Assembly: GCA_025450975.1 (NCBI GenBank)
Contig: JANWLI010000181.1
Location: 1-16,459 of the forward strand
Source of the DNA: Candidatus Kapaibacterium sp.
GTDB taxonomy: Bacteria > Bacteroidota > Ignavibacteria > Palsa-1295
DNA length: 16,459 nucleotides
Direction: 5' to 3'
Shown: positions 12,576 through 16,459 of the stretch, piece after piece
Position numbering within the stretch: the stretch's first letter is position 1
How the letters are laid out: every line of letters begins with the position of its first letter
Program-made: the position numbers and the translations under genes
The notes under the pieces: model-generated
Told to the model about the DNA's origin: nothing
The model's input: the letters and a program-made list of their open reading frames with translations, nothing else
Databases searched by the model: none

Positions 12576-13514
12576 TTACAGTATCCGCTTCCCCATACTG
12601 CTTGCTATCAACTCCGCCGCAAACTCGGCACTCTTATTCCTGTCATCGAGGATCGGGTTGACCTCGGCGATCTCCAGCGACGACATGTATCCCGTGTCGG
12701 CGATCTGCTCCATGATGAGATGTGCTTCGCGGTAGGTGAGACCTCCCGGCACCGGCGTGCCCACACCCGGCGCAAACTGCGGGTCGACCGAATCCAGATC
12801 GAAGCTCACATGCAGATGATCGACCTTTGCGCGCATCGACGACACGACCTTCGCAATGATGCGATGCACGCCATGCTTGTCGAGATAGCTCATCGTATGC
12901 GTTTCGATCTTCAGCTTCTTAATGATCTTCCGCTCACCTTCGTCGATCGAGCGCAGGCCGATCATGGCGATCTGGTGCGGAGCCAGCGTCGTAAAATCGC
13001 CGCCGACCTTCGTCAGCTCCGGCGCGCCGATCCCCAGCGCAACGGCAACCGGCATTCCGTGGATGTTGCCGCTTGGCGAGGTCTCCGGCGTATTGATATC
13101 GGAATGCGCATCGATCCAGATCACGCCGAAGCGCTTGTTGTGTTTCTTACAATGATTGGCAATACCTGCGATCGTGCCGATAGCCATCGAATGATCGCCG
13201 CCGAGCACGAGAGGGAATTCGTTCTTGTCGAGCGAGTCTTCAACTTCTGTGGCCAGCGCCTGGCACGCCTCGGCGATCTCTGGCAAATACCGCAGCGACG
13301 GATCTTTGACTTCAACAACTTCGGGATTACGGATCTCCAGGTCGCCGGCATCGACAACTTTATACCCCAGCGCCGAAAGCCGCTCGCCGACGCCAGCAAT
13401 ACGCAGCGCCGACGGCCCCATATCCACCCCACGACGCCCCGCACCCAGATCCATCGGAAACCCAATGATCCGCACGACCCACTCTTGCTGCTGTGCTATT
13501 TTCTTTTCTGCCAT
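12576..13514 (-). CDS. rocF: Arginase
   Basis: Cytosolic binuclear manganese enzyme that hydrolyses L-arginine to ornithine and urea. All signature motifs are present: GGDHS (His108), WIDAHSDINTPETSPSGNIHG (Asp135, His137, Asp139 as ligands; His152 as general acid/base candidate), and SFDLDSVDP (Asp239, Asp241). GLTYREAH and EVNP (Glu284, guanidinium contact) complete the active site. The 312-residue length is normal. SGNIHG and the VGTPVPGG segment favour true arginase over agmatinase. The ATG at 13514 is preceded by no clear ribosome site. The gene follows accD on the same strand after 101 bp filled with repeats, so co-transcription is possible but the functions are unrelated. No other arginine-catabolic gene is in the window. 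Confidence 0.95.
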   Translation of the reverse strand: MAEKKIAQQQEWVVRIIGFPMDLGAGRRGVDMGPSALRIAGVGERLSALGYKVVDAGDLEIRNPEVVEVKDPSLRYLPEIAEACQALATEVEDSLDKNEFPLVLGGDHSMAIGTIAGIANHCKKHNKRFGVIWIDAHSDINTPETSPSGNIHGMPVAVALGIGAPELTKVGGDFTTLAPHQIAMIGLRSIDEGERKIIKKLKIETHTMSYLDKHGVHRIIAKVVSSMRAKVDHLHVSFDLDSVDPQFAPGVGTPVPGGLTYREAHLIMEQIADTGYMSSLEIAEVNPILDDRNKSAEFAAELIASSMGKRIL

Positions 13515-13523
13515 ATTAATACA

Positions 13524-13583
13524 ATTCTGAGCGAAGCGAAGAATCCCTGGACGTCTTGTAGCCTGCCTCTATACACACCCCGA
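13524..13583. repeat. Dispersed repeat, copy 1 (ATTCTGAGCGAAGCGAAGAA type)
   Basis: ATTCTGAGCGAAGCGAAGAATCCC, then GACGTCTTGTAG, a C/T-rich stretch and CTATACA-C-ACCCCGA. The same order of blocks recurs at 15475-15543. The core ATTCTGAGCG-AGCGAAGAAT is itself an imperfect inverted repeat (ATTCT/AGAAT) and is a widely found intergenic repeat type. It fills the gap between the accD 3' end and the arginase start. Confidence 0.75.
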
Positions 13584-13610
13584 CCGTCTGACCGCCCGAC
13601 CGTCTGACCG
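13582..13610. repeat. Short tandem repeat upstream of the accD stop
   Basis: GACCGTCTGACCG occurs at 13582-13594 and again at 13598-13610 (period 16), with a further partial GTCTG unit up to 13614. It ends 2 bases before the accD stop codon on the opposite strand. Confidence 0.7.
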
Positions 13611-13615
13611 TCTGT

Positions 13616-14467
13616 CTACTCCACCCGCATCTGCCTCAACAGCCGCGCCACCGTCGCCTTCAACTCTTTGCGATGCACGACCATATCGACGAACCCATGC
13701 TCAAGCAAAAACTCCGACTTCTGAAACCCGGGCGGCAATTTCCTGCGGATCGTCTGCTCCACTACGCGCGGTCCCGCAAACGCAATGAGCGCCTTCGGCT
13801 CAGCAATATTCACATCGCCAAGCATTGCGAAGCTTGCCGTCACGCCGCCCGTTGTCGGATCGGTAAGAATGCTTATATACGGCAGCCGCTCGTTCGAGAG
13901 CTGCGCAAGTTTCGCGCTTGTCTTGGCAAGCTGCATCAGCGAGATCGCTGCTTCCTGCATGCGCGCGCCGCCCGAACTTGAGATCATGAGGAAGGGAAGT
14001 CTGCGCTCGATCGCCGCATCGACGCCGCGCGCAAATTTTTCGCCGACAACCGAGCCCATCGAGCCGCCGACAAAACTAAAATCCATCGCGCCAAGAACGA
14101 CGCCTTCGCCTTCGATCTTGCCGGCTGCGAGCCGCATCGCTTCCTTTAAATGAGTCTTCCGCTGGGCGTCGGTGACGCGGGCAGGGTATGCCTTCGTATC
14201 GGTGAAATTTAGGGGGTCGTCCGGGATGAGATCGGCGGCCAATTCTTCGTACCCTTCTTCATCGAGAAGAATGCGGAAATACTCGCCCGAGCCTATGCGG
14301 AAATGCTTTTCGCACTTCGGGCAGGTATAGAAATTGTCTTCAAGTTGTTTAGTATAAAGGATTTCCTTGCAGTCCGGGCATTTCGTCCAAATGCCGTCCG
14401 GAACCGTGTCCTGCGACCGTTTATCTGTGGTGTCGATGTTTTCTTTCGACCGCGTAAACCACGCCAT
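13616..14467 (-). CDS. accD: Acetyl-CoA carboxylase carboxyltransferase subunit beta
   Basis: Subunit beta of the carboxyltransferase that moves the carboxyl group from biotin to acetyl-CoA, forming malonyl-CoA for fatty-acid synthesis; it acts with AccA, not encoded here. The N-terminal zinc ribbon has its four cysteines (Cys30, Cys33, Cys49, Cys52). The crotonase-like core shows SFVGGSMGSVVGEKF (131-145), SSSGGARMQE (163-172, oxyanion-hole loop) and LTDPTTGGVTASFAMLGDV. The 283-residue length is usual. The ATG at 14467 is the first in frame after a typical MAWFTR beginning. It stands back to back with the PorD-like gene (86 bp), with a short shared upstream region, and upstream of arginase. 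Confidence 0.96.
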   Translation of the reverse strand: MAWFTRSKENIDTTDKRSQDTVPDGIWTKCPDCKEILYTKQLEDNFYTCPKCEKHFRIGSGEYFRILLDEEGYEELAADLIPDDPLNFTDTKAYPARVTDAQRKTHLKEAMRLAAGKIEGEGVVLGAMDFSFVGGSMGSVVGEKFARGVDAAIERRLPFLMISSSGGARMQEAAISLMQLAKTSAKLAQLSNERLPYISILTDPTTGGVTASFAMLGDVNIAEPKALIAFAGPRVVEQTIRRKLPPGFQKSEFLLEHGFVDMVVHRKELKATVARLLRQMRVE

Positions 14468-14552
14468 AGAATCTTTTTTGTGCTAATTTCGTAGCATGAA
14501 CACAGAGTGTTTCCCCAATTCGGAAGATTCACTTTAAAGAGAATAATTGCAC

Positions 14553-15455
14553 GTGACTAACCGTATCGGTATCGTTGTCGTTCTCGCCCTCCTTTTCGGG
14601 GTCGGGCAGGTGCGCGCTCAAGAGCTTAATTGCACCGTTAATCTCAATCTGGTCAACCTTTCCGAGGAAGGACGGCGCACCTGGGAGACCTTCAAGCAGG
14701 ACGTCGAATCCTACATGAATTCCCATAACTGGACGTCGAATTTCGAAGGCGAGCGCATCGCCTGCCAGATCAGCTACAATATTACCAGCGGCTCATCGGC
14801 ACAGGTATTTATCCAGAGCACACGTCCATTATATAAGAGCGGAGAACTGACGACGATGGCCCGCTTTTACGACGATAAAGTCGAGTTCGGCTACACTCGC
14901 GGCATGACACTGCAGCACGGCACCCAATACCGCTCACTCGAAACGCTGCTCGATTACTACGCCTACGTCATCCTTGGGCTCGACTTCGATTCCTACGATC
15001 CGCTATCCGGCCAGCAGATGTTCCAGATGGCATATCAGAACGCCCTCGTCGGCAATGCATCGAACGGCGCTGGATGGGGAAGACTCGTCACAGCCTCCGG
15101 CGCATACTCGCGCTACGGATTTTCCGAAGATGCATCGGGTGCAAATGCGAGGTCGCTGCGCGAACTCACATTCCGCTATCATTACGATGTCCTTGACCAA
15201 CTCGCCGTCGACGAGGACAAAGCGCGCACGGCATTCGCAGGATTTATCGACACGCTCATTCAGATCAAGCGCACCAGCTCGACGATCGACCGCAGCGTCT
15301 ACTTCAAGAATTTCCTCGAAGCCAAGTACGCCGAATTCGCCGAGTTCGGCCGCTGGTTCAAAGGCAACCTCGACCTCTACTTCCAAAAACTCCGCTATTT
15401 AGATCCGCTGCACCAAACCTTCTACGAAGAGGCGAGGAAGAAATTCGCGGATTAA
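14553..15455 (+). CDS. porD: PorD-like DUF4835 protein of the type IX secretion system
   Basis: About 300 residues, exported (signal peptide MTNRIGIVVVLALLFGVG, cleavage near VRA/QELNC). The mature protein begins QELNCTVNLNL and continues with YNITSGSSAQVFIQSTRPLY, then LLDYYAYVILGLDFDSYDPLSG and QMFQMAYQNA, which are the recognisable landmarks of the DUF4835/PorD family of Bacteroidota and relatives. The family is linked to T9SS and gliding in its best-studied members; the exact biochemical role is not settled. The second half is helical. The start is non-ATG: GTG at 14553 (AAAGAGA 10 bases before) or TTG at 14547; GTG is preferred but both give the same signal peptide. Together with the sorting domains nearby it shows this organism has T9SS. 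Confidence 0.87.
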   Translation: MTNRIGIVVVLALLFGVGQVRAQELNCTVNLNLVNLSEEGRRTWETFKQDVESYMNSHNWTSNFEGERIACQISYNITSGSSAQVFIQSTRPLYKSGELTTMARFYDDKVEFGYTRGMTLQHGTQYRSLETLLDYYAYVILGLDFDSYDPLSGQQMFQMAYQNALVGNASNGAGWGRLVTASGAYSRYGFSEDASGANARSLRELTFRYHYDVLDQLAVDEDKARTAFAGFIDTLIQIKRTSSTIDRSVYFKNFLEAKYAEFAEFGRWFKGNLDLYFQKLRYLDPLHQTFYEEARKKFAD

Positions 15456-15474
15456 GGATTCCACCATACACCGT

Positions 15475-15543
15475 CATTCTGAGCGACAGCGAAGAATCCC
15501 CTGATGTCTTGTAGTCAGCTGCTATACAAGACCCCACACCCCG
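15475..15543. repeat. Dispersed repeat, copy 2 (ATTCTGAGCGACAGCGAAGA type)
   Basis: CATTCTGAGCGACAGCGAAG followed by AATCCCCTGATGTCTTGTAG, GCTATACA and CCCCACACCCCGA parallels copy 1 at 13524-13583 in block order, with small insertions. It starts 20 bp after the PorD-like stop. Confidence 0.75.
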
Positions 15544-15580
15544 AAGGAATTCTCCCAAAACAGGGAAGGTTATCTTTACT

Positions 15581-15769
15581 ATGAAACCCATCGATGTAAA
15601 GCAGCTGGCCCATGAGCTCATCGATTCGATGCCTCCCGATGCTAAATGGAAAGATATCCTTTATGAGATCTTTGTGCGTCAGGAAATTGAGCTTGGCCTC
15701 GATGATAGTCGCAACGACAGGATCGTCCCGGTTGAAGATATTCGCAAAGAATATCAACTTAGTTTGTAA
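15581..15769 (+). CDS. Small antitoxin-like protein, no toxin adjacent
   Basis: A 62-residue acidic protein. Its sequence pattern, helix (VKQLAHELIDSMP), then KWKDILYEIFVRQEIELGLDD and a C-terminal IVPVEDIRKEY, resembles the small 'D-I-[LM]-Y-E-I-x-V-R-x-x-I-x-x-G-L' proteins that accompany RelE/ParE-type toxins as antitoxins. Here the next gene is a DNA repair enzyme, not a toxin, and its ATG starts right at the stop (TAAATG), so the two are surely co-translated. GGGAAGG precedes the ATG by about 11 bases. It could be an orphan antitoxin reused as a regulator or partner of the repair enzyme; this is speculation. Confidence 0.65.
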   Translation: MKPIDVKQLAHELIDSMPPDAKWKDILYEIFVRQEIELGLDDSRNDRIVPVEDIRKEYQLSL

Positions 15770-16138
15770 ATGTCTCGCATCAACGCCGGTATCCCACCCC
15801 AAGAGTTAACCGATAAGCACCTGATCGCCGAGCATCGCGAGATCAAGCGCATTCCGAATATCATCAAAAAAGGGAAGCTCTCCGGCACGGGCGCGCCGCA
15901 GGAGTTCACGCTCGGCACGGGGCATGTCAAGTTCTTCTACGATAAGCTCGGCTACCTCCTCGAACGCTACAAATTGCTGCACGCCGAATGCCTGCGCCGC
16001 GGCTTCAATGTCCAGGACTACTCCTCCGCCTGGGAAGGCTTGCCGCCCGAACTCATGAACTCCTACACCGCGACCGCCCGCGACCGCAAGATCGTCCGAG
16101 CCCGTATCGCCGAACGCCTCGAAGCCATGAAGAAGTAG
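15770..16138 (+). CDS. denV: Pyrimidine dimer DNA glycosylase (T4 endonuclease V type)
   Basis: A 122-residue homologue of phage T4 DenV, which cuts the glycosyl bond at UV-made cyclobutane pyrimidine dimers and nicks the strand by its lyase activity. Alignment to T4 is direct: MSRIN versus MTRIN, DKHLIAEHREIKRIPN (Arg23, catalytic Glu24, Arg27 match T4 Arg22, Glu23, Arg26), TLGTGHVKFFYDKLGYLLERY, and LHAECLRRGFN. The nucleophile is the N-terminal amine of residue 2 after Met removal; T4 has Thr2, here Ser2, which keeps the chemistry possible. The protein is shorter than T4 (138) because of a shorter C-terminus without the WYKYYG aromatic segment. It abuts an antitoxin-like ORF. Repair of UV damage in DNA is the expected role. 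Confidence 0.92.
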   Translation: MSRINAGIPPQELTDKHLIAEHREIKRIPNIIKKGKLSGTGAPQEFTLGTGHVKFFYDKLGYLLERYKLLHAECLRRGFNVQDYSSAWEGLPPELMNSYTATARDRKIVRARIAERLEAMKK

Positions 16139-16248
16139 CCTGGGCGTTTCGAAGCCGTTGTAACCCCTCGGTTCGTCAAACGTTAGTGCTATAGCGGAGA
16201 ATTCGTAGATTTCCCCATTCTCCCGGCACAATTCCCCTGTTTTTTTCG

Positions 16249-16256
16249 TATATTTA
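16249..16256 (+). promoter_or_regulatory. Possible promoter element upstream of the last gene
   Basis: TATATTTA, one base off the Bacteroidota TAnnTTTG, after a T7 run, 63 bp before the ATG at 16319. It is the most promoter-like word in the 180-bp gap after the dimer glycosylase; otherwise nothing is seen there. Confidence 0.3.
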
Positions 16257-16318
16257 TAGCGCTCCACGACCCGACTTTCGTAAAACTAGATGTCCCCGAG
16301 GATAGGATATTGTCGCTG

Positions 16319-16459
16319 ATGACAAGTTGTAGTGCTGTGTGTAGAAAAACTCTCGTAGTACTGGCGGTCCTATGTCTGGCAAGCGGCGCCTACGCCGGCT
16401 GGCAGCGCGTCGGTCAATTCCGTGACGTCATCAATTGCGGCTTCTTCTTTAACGAACAA
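16319..16459 (+). CDS. Exported protein, 5' part only (runs off window)
   Basis: The first 47 codons of an open frame that continues past the window end. They encode a signal peptide: basic region after Met (TSCSAVCRKT), hydrophobic core LVVLAVLCLASG and cleavage site AYA/GWQ. The mature start reads GWQRVGQFRDVINCGFFFNE. ATG at 16319 is chosen, though an in-frame TTG at 16310 lies 7 bases after GAGGATAGGATA-like purines and might be used. In this organism, mature proteins of this sort are often large T9SS-secreted cell-surface proteins, but no domain can be named from the fragment. Confidence 0.7.
   Translation, partial: MTSCSAVCRKTLVVLAVLCLASGAYAGWQRVGQFRDVINCGFFFNEQ

Noticed and set aside
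12528..13607. 359-codon plus-strand open frame opposite arginase
   Set aside because: Shadow of rocF; the translation is Arg/His-rich with no recognisable motif, while the minus strand has every arginase signature.
15806..16267. 153-codon minus-strand open frame opposite the dimer glycosylase
   Set aside because: Shadow of the DenV homologue, which is supported by direct motif matches.

Overview
The window looks like chromosomal DNA of a free-living bacterium from the Bacteroidota/Chlorobiota (FCB) side of the tree. The main evidence is type IX secretion (T9SS): a PorD/DUF4835-like protein (14553-15455), a secreted M23 peptidase with a C-terminal sorting domain (10205-11383), and a stranded copy of the same kind of sorting domain (9866-10120). 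Moderate G+C housekeeping genes, weak Shine-Dalgarno signals, a TATATTTG promoter word and many palindromic intergenic repeats fit a Kapabacteria- or Ignavibacteria-like lineage, but that finer placement is inference.

Layout. 1-700: a two-gene toxin-antitoxin locus (small antitoxin plus PIN-domain toxin) ending in a hairpin terminator. 960-1095: four short palindromes in a row. 1106-2934: a LuxR-type regulator divergent from tryptophan 2,3-dioxygenase (kynA). 2994-5582: a secreted TPR-like protein and guaB on the minus strand, separated by a 27-bp-arm inverted repeat. 5659-8968: a complete 3,310-bp IS1-family-like mobile element. 8972-9086: a composite three-stem palindrome. 9100-12487: small secreted proteins (two are paralogues of each other), the sorting-domain remnant, the M23 peptidase, and an antitoxin whose toxin partner survives only as a fragment. 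12576-14467: arginase (rocF) and accD, both minus. 14553-16138: the PorD-like gene, then an abutting pair of an antitoxin-like small ORF and a T4 endonuclease V-type pyrimidine-dimer glycosylase. 16319-end: the start of another exported protein cut by the window edge.

The most interesting object is the mobile element. It has 14-bp terminal inverted repeats (GGTTGTGTCCTAAT and GGTAGTGTCCTAAT, 13/14 identical), is flanked by an 8-bp direct duplication CAGACCAC, and landed 76 bp upstream of the guaB start at the foot of the composite palindrome. Besides an intact DDE transposase it carries four passenger genes that transposition does not need: a protein with a HEPN-type R-x4-H motif on the left, and on the right a small soluble protein overlapping a membrane-protein gene, followed 6 bp later and in the same frame by a second membrane-protein gene. 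The passengers look like a candidate toxin or defence cargo, though function is not shown by sequence alone. A hairpin with competing repeats lies directly in front of the transposase start.
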